The translations under genes were made by a program, and so were the position numbers. Positions 15,816-25,495 of a stretch of 64,000 nucleotides of DNA are shown here, one piece after another. Position 1 is the stretch's first letter, and the number at the start of each line of letters is the position of its first letter. The notes below the pieces were generated by a model. The model did no database searches, was not told the origin of the DNA, and was given only the letters and a program-made list of their open reading frames with translations. This stretch comes from Amycolatopsis sp. 2-15 (GTDB taxonomy: Bacteria > Actinomycetota > Actinomycetes > Mycobacteriales > Pseudonocardiaceae), in NCBI RefSeq assembly GCF_030285625.1, contig NZ_CP127294.1, positions 3,482,001-3,546,000 of the forward strand, written 5' to 3'.

Positions 15816-18236
15816 GTGAAGCAGAATTCTGTTCGTCGCAGCCGCGGCTCGTCGATTCGGTCACGCGTGCTCGCGATCGCGTTGATTCCGAGTCTTGCTC
15901 TCCTGCTCGTCGGCGTCGCGCTCGCCGGCTACCTGATCACCGACGCCCTGCAGGCGCGGGATTACGCGCAGAAGATCCGCACCTCGGAAGGCCCGGGCAT
16001 CCCGTTCATCCTCGCCGCCGAGCAGGAGCGGCAGCTGTCGATGAGCCTGCTGGCCGGACAGGCCGACGCGCGTCAGGCGCTGCAGGCCGCGCGGCCCAAG
16101 ACCGACGCGGCGGCCGCGCAGATCAGCTCGATCCTCGAAGGCAACTTCGCCGACGACAACACCGTGCCCGCGAGCGTGAAGCAGAACATCACCACGTTCG
16201 CCGGGCTGTACTCGAAGGTGCCGCAGGTGCGCCAGCAGGTGGACGCGGGGCAGCTGCCGCTGCTGCAGACGTTCACCTTCTACAACCAGATCATCGACCA
16301 GTTCACGCAGGGCGTCGCCGGGCTCGCGCAGGCCGCGCGCGGCGCGGAGAACGCGTTCGCGCGGCTGTCGGCGATCCCGATCTTCAACGCCGCCGAGGAG
16401 ATGCAGCGCAGCGACGCCCTCTCGGCCGCCGGGCTCGCCTCGGGCGGCCTGAGCGGTGACGATCAGCGCGCGTACATCGGGCAGATCGGCGCCTACCACG
16501 CGCAGCTGGAACAGTCCGTGCCACAGATGCTGCCGCAGGTGCGCGCGAGCTACGACAAGCTCGTGGCCGGGCCGGACTGGCGCACCGTCACCCAGGTCGA
16601 AAACGCGTTCCTGGCGGGCGAAAAGCAGCTGCCGGTGCCGCAGCAGCAGTGGCGCGACGCCGCGCACCAGGTCGCCACGACGTTGATGACGATGTTCGTG
16701 ACGCAGAGCTCGGCCGCCACCAACGCGGCGATCGCCGATGCCGACACCACCCTCACCAACTCGATCATCGCGGGCGCCGCCGCGGTGCTCCTCGCGATCA
16801 TCGTGGTGCTCATCGCGCTGCGCCTGTCGCGCCGGTTCATCGCGCGCCTCGCGCGGCTGCGGGAGGACACGCTCGACGCGGCCGAGGTCCGGCTGCCGGA
16901 GCTGGTGGAGCGCGTGCGGGCGGGCGAGCCCGTGGACCTCGAAGAGGGCGGGCACTTCCTCGACCACGGTGACGACGAGATCGGCGAGGTCGCCGAGGCG
17001 TTCAACAAGGCGCAGCAGGCGGCCATCGCCGCGGCCGTCGAAGAGGCGAAGACGAGGGAGGGCACCAAGACGGTGTTCCTCAACATCGCCCACCGCAGCC
17101 AGGTGATCGTGCACCGGCAGCTGAAGGTGCTCGACGCGGCCGAGCGCAAGCAGGAGGACCCGGACCAGCTGGACACGCTCTTTCAGCTCGACCACCTCTC
17201 CACGCGCGCCCGCCGCAACGCCGAGAACCTGATCATCCTCGGCGGCGGGCAGCCCGGCCGGCAGTGGCGCAACCCCGTCGGCCTGGCCGAGCTGGTGCGT
17301 GGCGCGGCGGCCGAGACCGAGGACTTCTCGCGTGTGAAGACGGCGGCGCTGCCTTCGGTGGCCGTGCGCGGCCCGGTGGTCGGCGACCTCGTGCACCTGC
17401 TGGCGGAGCTGATCGACAACGCGACGTCGTTCTCGCCGCCCGAGGCGCGCGTCGAGCTGCGCGGCAACGTCGTCGGCAAGGGCGTGGTGATCGAGGTCGA
17501 GGACCAGGGCCTCGGGCTGGAGAAGGAACAGGCCGACGAGTTCAACGCGATGCTCGCCGACCCGCCGGACTTCGGGATCATGGCGCTGTCGGACGAGCCC
17601 CGGCTGGGCCTGTTCGTGGTCGCGCGGCTCGCGTCGCGCCACGGCATCTCCGTGCACCTGCGGGAGTCGGCCTACGGCGGCACCCGCGCGATCGTGCTGG
17701 TGCGCAGGGATCTGCTGGCCCCGCTGAGCGAGGCGACGCCGGACGTCGCCGAGGAACCGGCCTTGGTGCCGGTGCCCGAACAGCCGGTGCAGGACCCGGT
17801 GCGGTTGAGCCGCGTCGGCCGGCGAGCCGCGCGGTTGCGCCCCGAAGCGGCTCCGGTCGCGGCGGTGGAACAGCCCGCGTACGAACCGCCTGCGCCGCCG
17901 GTCGAGCAGCCCGCTCCGCCGCGCACCGCCCGGCCGCCTCGTCCGCCCCAGCCGGCGTGGCCCGCGCACGAGCCGCGGCCCGCGCCGGAGAACGGCCGGC
18001 CGCAGCAGCCCTACCGGCCGGAAGCCCCCGGACGTCCGCCGCTGCCCCAGCGCCGGCGTCAGCAGAACCTCGTGCCCCAGCTGCGCGAGGACCGCCCGGC
18101 GCACGAGCTCCAGGACGCCCGGGAGGACACGCCGGAACTCGCCCGCAACCGCCTCACGGCGTTCCAGCAGGGCACCCGGCGCGCCCGGGAGACGGAAGTC
18201 GACTACGACGACAACAGGTACGGAGATCGCGACTGA
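15816..18236 (+). CDS. cvnA: Conservon sensor kinase-like protein (nitrate/nitrite-sensing-type domain)
   Basis: First gene of a four-gene conservon. The 806-residue product has a membrane helix (about 18-40), a large external helical domain of the NIT type (about 41-315), a second helix (about 317-338), HAMP-like linker, a kinase-like helical domain (HRSQVIVHRQLKVLDAAE, then RRNAENLIILGG), and an ATPase domain with N-box ELIDNATSFS near residue 530 and VIEVEDQGLGL. About 160 Pro/Arg-rich residues close the protein. The phosphoacceptor histidine is not in the classic form, as in other conservon kinases. GTG at 15816 follows GGAAGGAAAA; ATG at 15720 is an alternative. It overlaps the next gene by one base. 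Confidence 0.9.
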   Translation: MKQNSVRRSRGSSIRSRVLAIALIPSLALLLVGVALAGYLITDALQARDYAQKIRTSEGPGIPFILAAEQERQLSMSLLAGQADARQALQAARPKTDAAAAQISSILEGNFADDNTVPASVKQNITTFAGLYSKVPQVRQQVDAGQLPLLQTFTFYNQIIDQFTQGVAGLAQAARGAENAFARLSAIPIFNAAEEMQRSDALSAAGLASGGLSGDDQRAYIGQIGAYHAQLEQSVPQMLPQVRASYDKLVAGPDWRTVTQVENAFLAGEKQLPVPQQQWRDAAHQVATTLMTMFVTQSSAATNAAIADADTTLTNSIIAGAAAVLLAIIVVLIALRLSRRFIARLARLREDTLDAAEVRLPELVERVRAGEPVDLEEGGHFLDHGDDEIGEVAEAFNKAQQAAIAAAVEEAKTREGTKTVFLNIAHRSQVIVHRQLKVLDAAERKQEDPDQLDTLFQLDHLSTRARRNAENLIILGGGQPGRQWRNPVGLAELVRGAAAETEDFSRVKTAALPSVAVRGPVVGDLVHLLAELIDNATSFSPPEARVELRGNVVGKGVVIEVEDQGLGLEKEQADEFNAMLADPPDFGIMALSDEPRLGLFVVARLASRHGISVHLRESAYGGTRAIVLVRRDLLAPLSEATPDVAEEPALVPVPEQPVQDPVRLSRVGRRAARLRPEAAPVAAVEQPAYEPPAPPVEQPAPPRTARPPRPPQPAWPAHEPRPAPENGRPQQPYRPEAPGRPPLPQRRRQQNLVPQLREDRPAHELQDAREDTPELARNRLTAFQQGTRRARETEVDYDDNRYGDRD

Positions 18237-18652
18237 TGGCCAACAACGGCGTCAACGAGCTCGACTGGTTGCTCGACGACCTCGTCAAGCGGGTCGCCGG
18301 TGCCGAGCGGGCAGTGGTGCTCTCGTCCGATGGGCTGCTGATCGGCCGGTCGAGCAACCTGTCCGAAGAGGACGGTGAGCACCTTTCGGCCGTCGCTTCG
18401 GCGTTCCAGAGCCTCGCGAGGGGCACCGGGCGCCACTTCGGCGGCGGCAACGTGCGGCAGACGATGGTGGAGATGGACCACGCGTTCCTCTTCGTGACGG
18501 CCGCCGGCCGCGGCGCGTGCCTCGCGCTGCTGGCGAGCGCCGACGCGGACATGGGGCTCGTGGCGTACGAGATGAACCTGATGGTGAAGCGGGTCGGCGC
18601 GGTGCTCACGGCGGCACCGCGGGCCGGAGTGGTCCAGCGGACCTCGCCATGA
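18236..18652 (+). CDS. cvnB: Roadblock/LC7-domain protein of the conservon
   Basis: A 138-residue Roadblock/LC7 protein (LDWLLDDLVKRVAGAERAVVLSSDGLLIG at the start; single compact domain). Such proteins in conservons are thought to act with the Ras-like GTPase encoded two genes on, as a regulator or GTPase-activating partner. The start overlaps the kinase stop (TGATG) and its stop overlaps the next start (ATGA), so all are translationally coupled. Confidence 0.93.
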   Translation: MANNGVNELDWLLDDLVKRVAGAERAVVLSSDGLLIGRSSNLSEEDGEHLSAVASAFQSLARGTGRHFGGGNVRQTMVEMDHAFLFVTAAGRGACLALLASADADMGLVAYEMNLMVKRVGAVLTAAPRAGVVQRTSP

Positions 18653-19020
18653 GCGGCCGGCACGAGTCCTGGTTCGACGACGAGGCCGGGCCGCTGGTCC
18701 GCTCCTACGCCGTCACGGGCGGGCGCACCCGCTCGGACACGCTCGGGCTGGACCTGATCACGCTCGTGGTCGCCATGCGGACCGCGCGCGAGGTGGCCGC
18801 GATCGAGCCGGAGTACGCGCAGATCCTGAGCCTGTGCCAGAAACCGACGTCGGTCGCCGAGGTGGCCGCGCACGTGGACCTGCCCCTGCCTGTGGTGAAG
18901 GTTCTGCTGAGTGATCTGATCGAGCAGAACCTGGTGCTGTTCCGCACCGCGGCACCACCGACCGAAGCCCCGAACAAACACGTACTCCAGGCGGTTCTCG
19001 ATGGCATCCGGAAACTCTGA
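18649..19020 (+). CDS. cvnC: DUF742 protein of the conservon
   Basis: A 123-residue DUF742 protein with the typical start (WFDDEAGPLVRSYAVTGGRT) and a winged-helix-like C-terminal half (SLCQKPTSVAEVAAHVDLPL). It is the third conserved member of conservon operons; its biochemical role is not established. It overlaps the Roadblock gene by four bases and the GTPase gene by twenty. Confidence 0.93.
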   Translation: MSGRHESWFDDEAGPLVRSYAVTGGRTRSDTLGLDLITLVVAMRTAREVAAIEPEYAQILSLCQKPTSVAEVAAHVDLPLPVVKVLLSDLIEQNLVLFRTAAPPTEAPNKHVLQAVLDGIRKL

Positions 19021-19597
19021 ACCCCGGCGCGCGCTGACCGCGACCGCGGTCAAAGTGCTGATCGCCGGCGGGTTCGGGGTCGGCAAGACAACGATGGTCG
19101 GGTCGGTCAGCGAGGTCCCCCCGCTACGCACGGAAGAGGTGATCACCACCGCTTCCGAAGGTGTCGACGACCTCTCGGGCGTGGAGCAGAAGACCACCAC
19201 CACCGTCGCGCTGGACTTCGGTCGCATCACGATCAACTCCGAACTGATCCTCTACCTGTTCGGCACGCCCGGGCAGGACCGGTTCTGGTTCATGTGGGAC
19301 GAGCTGGCCGAGGGCGCGCTGGGCGCCGTGGTGCTGGCCGACACGCGGCGGCTGGAATCGTGCTTCGCCGCGGTGGACTTCTTCGAGCGGCGCGGCCTGC
19401 CGTTCATCGTGGGCGTGAACTGCTTCGACGGCGCGTACCGCTACGGCACGGAAGAAGTCCGGGCCGCGTTGGACCTCGACCCGGACGTTCCCTTGTTGCT
19501 GTGCGACGCCCGTGAGCGGGAGTCCACCAAGCAGGTGCTGACGATCCTCATGGAGCACGTGATGAAGCACAACGACCTGGCGGCTGCGGGCTACTGA
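19001..19597 (+). CDS. cvnD: Ras-like GTPase of the conservon
   Basis: A 198-residue small GTPase with P-loop GGFGVGKTTMVG, switch-II-like FGTPGQDRFWFMW and a base-recognition region around VNCFDG, where the canonical NKxD is replaced by N-C-F-D as in other conservon GTPases. In Streptomyces conservons are linked to development and antibiotic production; that role here is inferred from the family. The gene ends seven bases inside the convergent DoxX gene. Confidence 0.93.
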   Translation: MASGNSEPRRALTATAVKVLIAGGFGVGKTTMVGSVSEVPPLRTEEVITTASEGVDDLSGVEQKTTTTVALDFGRITINSELILYLFGTPGQDRFWFMWDELAEGALGAVVLADTRRLESCFAAVDFFERRGLPFIVGVNCFDGAYRYGTEEVRAALDLDPDVPLLLCDARERESTKQVLTILMEHVMKHNDLAAAGY

Positions 19598-20067
19598 CGG
19601 GCTTTCCCGGCTCGGCGGCGCAGGTTGCCCAGGGCGAAGGCGCCCGGGCCGGTGAAGGCGATCGTCAGGAAGATCCACGAGTACAGCGCGGCCGGCTCGC
19701 CCATGTTCTGCATCGGCAGCAGGCCCATCGGCGCGTGGACGGTGAAGTAGGCGTAGGCCATCACGCCGGACAGCACGATCGCGGCCGGTCGCGTCGCCAC
19801 GCCCAGCAGGATCAGCACGGCGCCGACAACCTCGATCACGCTGGCCCAGAAGCCGGGGAAGCTGCCGAACGGCATGGCCCCGCCGTGGCCGTCGATGCCA
19901 CCGAAGAAACCGAAGCCGGCCAGGCCGTGGATCAGGAACAGGGCCGACGTGACGACCCGGAACAGGCCCAGCACGATCGGGCGGACGCGCTCGACGAGCT
20001 GCGGCTTCGTGGCCGACGCGGTGGACGCGGTGGAAGTGGCGGCCTGGGTGCGGGTGATGGTGGTCAT
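19591..20067 (-). CDS. DoxX-family membrane protein
   Basis: A 158-residue four-helix membrane protein with the DoxX hallmarks: RVVTSALFLIHGLAGFGFFGG, a conserved polar stretch, then EVVGAVLILLGVATRPAA and a third helix with AYFTVHAPMGLLP. DoxX proteins act in membrane redox or thiol-stress functions in actinobacteria, but the exact reaction is not settled. The N-terminal 25 residues are Thr/Ala-rich and probably cytoplasmic. It stands alone; its 3' end overlaps the conservon GTPase gene. Confidence 0.9.
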   Translation of the reverse strand: MTTITRTQAATSTASTASATKPQLVERVRPIVLGLFRVVTSALFLIHGLAGFGFFGGIDGHGGAMPFGSFPGFWASVIEVVGAVLILLGVATRPAAIVLSGVMAYAYFTVHAPMGLLPMQNMGEPAALYSWIFLTIAFTGPGAFALGNLRRRAGKARQ

Positions 20068-20177
20068 TTCCGGTTCCCTCCGAGTGTTTTTCCCTTTTGC
20101 CGATGCGTCGAGCGGGCTCGCCGCGGATCGACACGGGTGCGGAAACTTTTTTCGGACGGTTCCGGCAGACTGTCGCG

Positions 20178-20633
20178 ATGGCTGCCAAACACAGCGCCGG
20201 GCTGCTGCTCTTCCGCCGGCGCGACGAGGTCGAGGTGCTGCTCGCGCACATGGGCGGGCCGTTCTGGGCGAAGAAGGACGAGGCGGCGTGGTCGCTGCCC
20301 AAGGGCGAGCTCGAGGACGGCGAGGAGCCGGTGGCCGCCGCGCGGCGCGAGTTCGCGGAGGAGCTCGGCCTGCCTGCGCCCGACGGCTCCTGGCTCCCCC
20401 TGGGCGACGTGCGGCAGTCGGGCAAGGTCGTCACGGCGTGGGCCGTGGAGGCGGACCTGGACCCGGCGGTGGTCGTGCCGGGAACCTTCGAGCTGGAGTG
20501 GCCGCCGCGCTCGGGGCGCAAGCAGGAGTTCCCGGAGGTGGACCGCGTCGAGTGGTTCGGGCTGGAAACCGCGCGGGTGAAGCTCGTGAAGGGGCAGCGG
20601 GCGTTCCTCGACCGGCTGTCCGAAGTGGTCTAG
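20178..20633 (+). CDS. Nudix hydrolase
   Basis: A 151-residue Nudix protein. The box Gx5Ex7REUxEExGU is complete (GELEDGEEPVAAARREFAEE, then LGL). The surrounding sequence (AAKHSAGLLLFRRRDEVEVLLAHMGGP) resembles the actinobacterial group annotated as predicted NTP or ADP-ribose pyrophosphohydrolases; substrate unknown. ATG at 20178 is the natural start because the family motif SAGLLL begins right after it. Its TAG shares three bases with the TAG of the convergent HAD gene. Confidence 0.92.
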   Translation: MAAKHSAGLLLFRRRDEVEVLLAHMGGPFWAKKDEAAWSLPKGELEDGEEPVAAARREFAEELGLPAPDGSWLPLGDVRQSGKVVTAWAVEADLDPAVVVPGTFELEWPPRSGRKQEFPEVDRVEWFGLETARVKLVKGQRAFLDRLSEVV

Positions 20634-21283
20634 CCCAACAGGTCGAGGACCTCGGCCAGCGGTTTGGCTGTGAATGACGGCAGCACCAGGTCGGCGTGGC
20701 CGAAGTCGAGCACGGTGGTGATGGCGTTCGGCACGGCGACCGTCGGGATGCCGGCGGCCTTGGCGGCGCTGACGCCGTGGGGTGAGTCCTCGAAGGCGAT
20801 CGCCTGGTCGGCCGGGACGTCGAGCGTGGCCAGCGCGGCGAGGTAGGTGTCGGGGCGCGGCTTGGCCGCGTGGCGGTCCCCGGTCTCGACGGAGCCGAAC
20901 CGTTCGGCGAGGCCGAGGCGGGCCAGCTGGCCGTGGACCCAGGTGCCGGACGAGCTGGACGCGACGCCGAGCTTGAGGTTCCGGTTCGCGGCTTCGTCGA
21001 GGTAGCCGAGCACGCCTTCGCGCGGGCCCTCGGCTTCCAGCAGCTGGTGGACGCGGGCGCGCATCCCCGGGCGCAGCTGCTCGGGGTCGATGTTCGCGAC
21101 GCGTTGCGCCAGCAGTTCGAACATCGTGGCCGCCGTGTTCTGCGTGCCGATCACCGTGTGCCAGACCTCCAGCGGGAGCTCCGTGCCGTGGTCGCGGAAC
21201 ATTTCCTGCCACGACTGCAGCACCGCGGCTTCGGTGTCGGCCAGCGTTCCGTCGAAGTCGAAGATCAGCGCTCGCGTGGCCAC
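20630..21283 (-). CDS. HAD-superfamily phosphatase (beta-phosphoglucomutase-like)
   Basis: A 217-residue HAD hydrolase with motif I IFDFDGTLADTE, motif II serine in VASSSSGTW, motif III lysine in AKPRPDTY and motif IV FEDSPHGV. The alpha-helical cap between motifs I and II fits subfamily IA, the beta-phosphoglucomutase/GPH-like group. Such enzymes hydrolyse sugar or other phosphates in the cytosol. GTG at 21283 gives the standard N-terminus; no clear ribosome site precedes it, so it may be leaderless. It ends on top of the Nudix stop codon. Confidence 0.9.
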   Translation of the reverse strand: MATRALIFDFDGTLADTEAAVLQSWQEMFRDHGTELPLEVWHTVIGTQNTAATMFELLAQRVANIDPEQLRPGMRARVHQLLEAEGPREGVLGYLDEAANRNLKLGVASSSSGTWVHGQLARLGLAERFGSVETGDRHAAKPRPDTYLAALATLDVPADQAIAFEDSPHGVSAAKAAGIPTVAVPNAITTVLDFGHADLVLPSFTAKPLAEVLDLLG

Positions 21284-21315
21284 CCGGTCAGCTTGCCGTA
21301 CGGCTTGTCGCGGTG

Positions 21316-22116
21316 TCAGCGAGGTGTGAAGAACTCCGCAAGCACGGGGGTGAGGGCCTTGGCCTTCACGAGGTGGGTCTGGCCCGGGAGGGTGCGGTAG
21401 GTGGCGCCCGGCAGCGCCTGGGCGAGCTGTGAGACGCCGGTACGCATCCACTGGGGGCTCTTGCCGCCGTCGATGACGAGTGTCGGCGCGGCGATGCCGG
21501 ACCAGCGTCCTTCCGGGAGGGGTCGGCCGGCCTGGTAACCATCCATCACGGCGTTGTCGTAGGGGAGGGTGTGGGCGACTCGCTTGAGCTTCGGCCAGGC
21601 CGGCATGAGGCGCATCATCGCGACCATGGGGGCGGGCAGTTCGACGCCGACGCGCATGAAGAGGCGGACGGCTTCCGCCCGGTTGTCGTTTTCGACGGCC
21701 TGCTCGAGCTTCTCGGTGTAGTCGCGTTCGAGGGGCTTGCGTGACCCGTCGACGACGAACGGCGGCTCGTACACGGCGAGCTTGTTCGTCGGCAAGCCGC
21801 GGTGGGCCGCTTCGAGTGCGAGCACTGCTCCCGAGGAGATCCCGAAGAGACCGGCTTCGCCGCCCGCTTCCTTGACGATGGCGGCGACATCTTCCACTTC
21901 GCGCTCCACGTCGTAGGGCAGCGTGTTCCCGCTCTCGCCCCGGCCGCGGCGGTCGAAGGTGAAGACGGTGAAGCGGCCGGCGAGCTCTTTCGCGATGGCG
22001 TCGTTGGGCGTCGAGCCGCGGTAACACATCGCCCCGTCGACGAGCACGAGCGAAGGCCCGGTGCCGAGGCGGGTGTAGCCGAGGGTGGTGCCGTCGGCGG
22101 AAATCGTGGTGGGCAT
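21316..22116 (-). CDS. Alpha/beta hydrolase
   Basis: A 266-residue alpha/beta-hydrolase. The nucleophile elbow is GISSGA, close to the GxSxG pattern; an oxyanion-region segment LVLVDGAMCYRGS and a His near the C-terminus (LPGQTHLVKAKAL) complete the expected triad, with the acid in VIDGGKSPQ. The start at 22116 has an excellent AAGGAGGCAAAA site. It lies 14 bases after the DUF998 gene on the same strand, an operon probably controlled by the operator-like site at 22762-22776. Substrate unknown. Confidence 0.87.
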   Translation of the reverse strand: MPTTISADGTTLGYTRLGTGPSLVLVDGAMCYRGSTPNDAIAKELAGRFTVFTFDRRGRGESGNTLPYDVEREVEDVAAIVKEAGGEAGLFGISSGAVLALEAAHRGLPTNKLAVYEPPFVVDGSRKPLERDYTEKLEQAVENDNRAEAVRLFMRVGVELPAPMVAMMRLMPAWPKLKRVAHTLPYDNAVMDGYQAGRPLPEGRWSGIAAPTLVIDGGKSPQWMRTGVSQLAQALPGATYRTLPGQTHLVKAKALTPVLAEFFTPR

Positions 22117-22130
22117 GGGTTTTGCCTCCT

Positions 22131-22700
22131 TCAGTGGTTGATGGTGCGCTTGGTCTGGACCGCTGTCACGGCGAGCCAGGCGAACGCGAGCGCGACGGCC
22201 ACCCAGAACCCGATCACCACCGCCGGGCTGGTCGATCCGGTGGCGACGCCGGCGAACCCGGCGAGGAACGCGATGCCGGTGACACGGGAGTAGAGCGATT
22301 TGCGGGCGAGGCACGCGGCGGTGAAGGCGAGGAAGCCGATGCCGGCCGTGACGATGTGGAGCGCTCCGTGCCAGCTGATCGCCGTGTTGGCGGGGTCGGC
22401 CACGAAGATCCCGGCGGCGATCAGGCCGGCGCCGAAGGTGGCGATCAGCCTGCTCTTGAGCCCTACTGAGCAGGCGATGACGAGCAGGCCGGTGACGACG
22501 AAGTTGGCCACTTGGATCCAGCCGCCGGGCCCGATGGCGAGAAGGCTGACGTCGCTCCGCGCGGGGTCGAACCCGGGGCGGGTGAGGGCTTGGGCGAGGG
22601 CGGTCACGAGGTAGACGGGTCCGGCCGCGATTCCTGCTGTGAGCGGGGTTTTGTCGGTGCTTCTCGGTTGGGTGGCCGGTCTCTGTTCGACGGTGGTCAT
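22131..22700 (-). CDS. DUF998-family membrane protein
   Basis: A 189-residue protein with six or so membrane helices and the DUF998 features GPVYLVTALAQALTRPGFDP, ARSDVSLLAIGPGGW and HGALHIVTAGIGF. Function unknown; in actinobacteria DUF998 genes often sit beside hydrolases and MarR or TetR regulators. It is the first gene of a two-gene operon with the hydrolase. No regulator gene adjoins it. Confidence 0.88.
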   Translation of the reverse strand: MTTVEQRPATQPRSTDKTPLTAGIAAGPVYLVTALAQALTRPGFDPARSDVSLLAIGPGGWIQVANFVVTGLLVIACSVGLKSRLIATFGAGLIAAGIFVADPANTAISWHGALHIVTAGIGFLAFTAACLARKSLYSRVTGIAFLAGFAGVATGSTSPAVVIGFWVAVALAFAWLAVTAVQTKRTINH

Positions 22701-22761
22701 GGCGGGCTTCTCTCGGCACCTCGATTGCGTTTGTCGTGGAGAAGGCTGTCACCGATGGTTA

Positions 22762-22776
22762 TTGTCGTCAAGACAA
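22762..22776. promoter_or_regulatory. Operator-like inverted repeat TTGTC-N5-GACAA
   Basis: TTGTCGTCAAGACAA forms a 5-5-5 inverted repeat 61 bases upstream of the DUF998 start, inside an AT-rich patch (22759-22784) that is unusual for this genome and fits a promoter. Sites of this form are typical of MarR-type regulators. Confidence 0.5.
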
Positions 22777-22949
22777 AAAAATTAGTCGGTGGGAGATGGT
22801 GGGAGGTCAGCGCGGGTGAAGTGAGACGAGGCTGGGCGTGACGAGGTCGCGTGCGGCGTGCCTGAGCGCTATCCGGGGCTTGGCGTTGCTCGGGTCAGGG
22901 CGGTCGGCGGCGCTTGGCCGGGATTGCGGTCTGCGAAGACGGGCCCGCC

Positions 22950-23368
22950 GGGTGACGAGACGATCGCCGGTCGGGCCGAAGCGCTCGCGCTGGCCTGGCG
23001 GTCGGGGTTCACGCCGGGCCTGGGTGGCCGGGTTGAGGTCGGCGGGGGTGGGGATGGTCGGGGTGGCCCGGTGGGTTCCTGGGGTCGGGCCGAAGTCCTT
23101 GCCTGGCCTAACGGCCCGGGGGTTCAGGTCGGGCCTGGTAGTCGGGTTGAGGTCGGCGCGGGCGGGGATGGTCGGGGTGGCGCGGTGGGTCGCGGGGGTC
23201 GGGCCGAAGTCCTCGTCCGGCCTGACGTTGGCCGGGTCCGGGTGGTCGAGAGTCGGTGATGTTCAGCTCGCGCGCCTGGTCGGGGTCGGCGGGCCCGCGC
23301 CGGTCAGTCCGCGTGGCGGGTTGCCGGTCTGGCCGAAGGGCTCGTCCGGCGTGGTGTTGCTCGCCCGG
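22950..23368. repeat. Degenerate ~114-bp direct repeat region, non-coding
   Basis: Two good copies of about 82 bp begin at 23031 and 23145 (114 bases apart), and more diverged copies of the core GGTCGGGCCGAAG occur near 22971 and 23325. The core is followed each time by a version of CTCGTCCGGCCTGACG. The whole of 22777-23368 has no supported gene: open frames exist on the forward strand but they lack ribosome sites, and all frames show the repeat. Confidence 0.7.
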
Positions 23369-24517
<1,149 letters not shown>

Positions 24518-24557
24518 CCCTTCGACATGGTCTACCCAGAGTAGCCGGACTCGTGGG

Positions 24558-24580
24558 CTAACGGCCCAATGGGCTGTTAG
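24558..24580. promoter_or_regulatory. 23-bp inverted repeat upstream of the metallophosphoesterase
   Basis: CTAACGGCCCA and TGGGCTGTTAG pair around one central base, with one mismatch that becomes a G-U pair in RNA. It is 41 bases upstream of the phosphoesterase start and 153 bases before the DUF222 remnant. It could be an operator or a bidirectional terminator. Confidence 0.45.
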
Positions 24581-24732
24581 GGCTGGCCGAGTCGAACCGA
24601 ACCGGGTCGGTCGAGTCCCGTGGCCGACTCGAAGTGGGTCAGTCGCGTTGTCGCCGCTGATCCGGTGACCGCGCCGAGACCACCCGATTCAGCGACTGCG
24701 TTGTCGATCAGGTGTTCGATACAGTTTTTGAC

Positions 24733-24996
24733 ATGAAGTCCTCCACTGCTCACACGGCCACCGAGATCTCCCGACGTCTAGCCCTGTCCCACGCTGAAAC
24801 CGAAGCTGTCTCGGCTCTTCACGCCGCCCTCGCTGCCCACCTGCCGACCACCCTCACCGCTCTCCGCAACGGCACCATCGACATCATCACCGCCGCCGGG
24901 CTCGCCTACCTCGCCGGTTTCCTCTCCGCCACCCAAGCCCACCTGGCGACGGAAATCCTCACGCCTGGCCGCCACGAATGGAGGTGGGTCACTTAG
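24733..24996 (+). pseudogene. Truncated DUF222 (13E12-type) protein remnant
   Basis: 87 residues remain of a family whose members usually have 350-500 residues and end in an HNH nuclease domain. The surviving part (SRRLALSHAETEAVSALHAA, then LPTTLTALRNGTIDIITAAG) is the typical central DUF222 helix pair. The frame then leaves the family pattern and stops at 24996. No N-terminal DUF222 or HNH motif is found on either side. Ribosome site weak. It is best read as a decayed gene; a small expressed protein cannot be excluded. A perfect 11-bp inverted repeat follows at 25018-25049 and then the minisatellite. Confidence 0.55.
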
Positions 24997-25017
24997 TTCC
25001 TGGTGCGGGCGCTCTCT

Positions 25018-25049
25018 TGTGGACAGTGTGGCCGGCTGCACTGTCCACA
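25018..25049. terminator. Perfect 11-bp inverted repeat
   Basis: TGTGGACAGTG and CACTGTCCACA pair exactly around a ten-base spacer, 22 bases after the remnant's stop. It may be a terminator or a mobile-element end or operator; nothing distinguishes these. The rest of 24997-25275 has no gene. Confidence 0.4.
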
Positions 25050-25275
25050 CAGGAGTATCGCGCGAGTCTTGGGCAATCGTTCGCTACGGGCTGCGTCACG
25101 AGGGGTGGTGGAGGTGGTGCACATCGAGAGGTGAGGTAGGGAAGACGGTGAGACGGCCGGAAGGTCTCCACTGCTCCCAGCCGAGGTTCGCGATGGCCCG
25201 GCTACGCGACCGGGCCGGCCGGGCGGGCGCGAGGAACCGCAGGGCGGCATGGCATCCGAGGGCGGCTCGGTGCCG

Positions 25276-25495
25276 CGGGGCGGCTTCGCGCCGTAGGGCA
25301 GTTCGGCAGGGCGGGGGAACTTCGCGCCCGCGGGGCGGCTTCGCGCCGTAGGGCGGCTCGGCAGGGCGGGGGAACTTCGCGCCCGCGGGGCGGCTTCGCG
25401 CCGTAGGGCAGTTCGGCAGGGCGGGGGAACTTCGCGCCCGCGGGGCGGCTTCGCGCCGTAGGGCAGTTCGGCAGGGCGGGGGAACTTCGCGCCGC
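25276..25495. repeat. Minisatellite A: four 55-bp tandem units
   Basis: Units start at 25276, 25331, 25386 and 25441 and are nearly identical; each contains CGGCTTCGCGCCGTAGGG and GGGGGAACTTCGCGCC. Because 55 is not a multiple of three, any reading frame is thrown out at each unit, so the array is not coding. Confidence 0.88.

Noticed and set aside
15861..18104. 747-residue reverse frame opposite the conservon kinase
   Set aside because: Shadow of a gene with recognisable kinase and NIT-type features.
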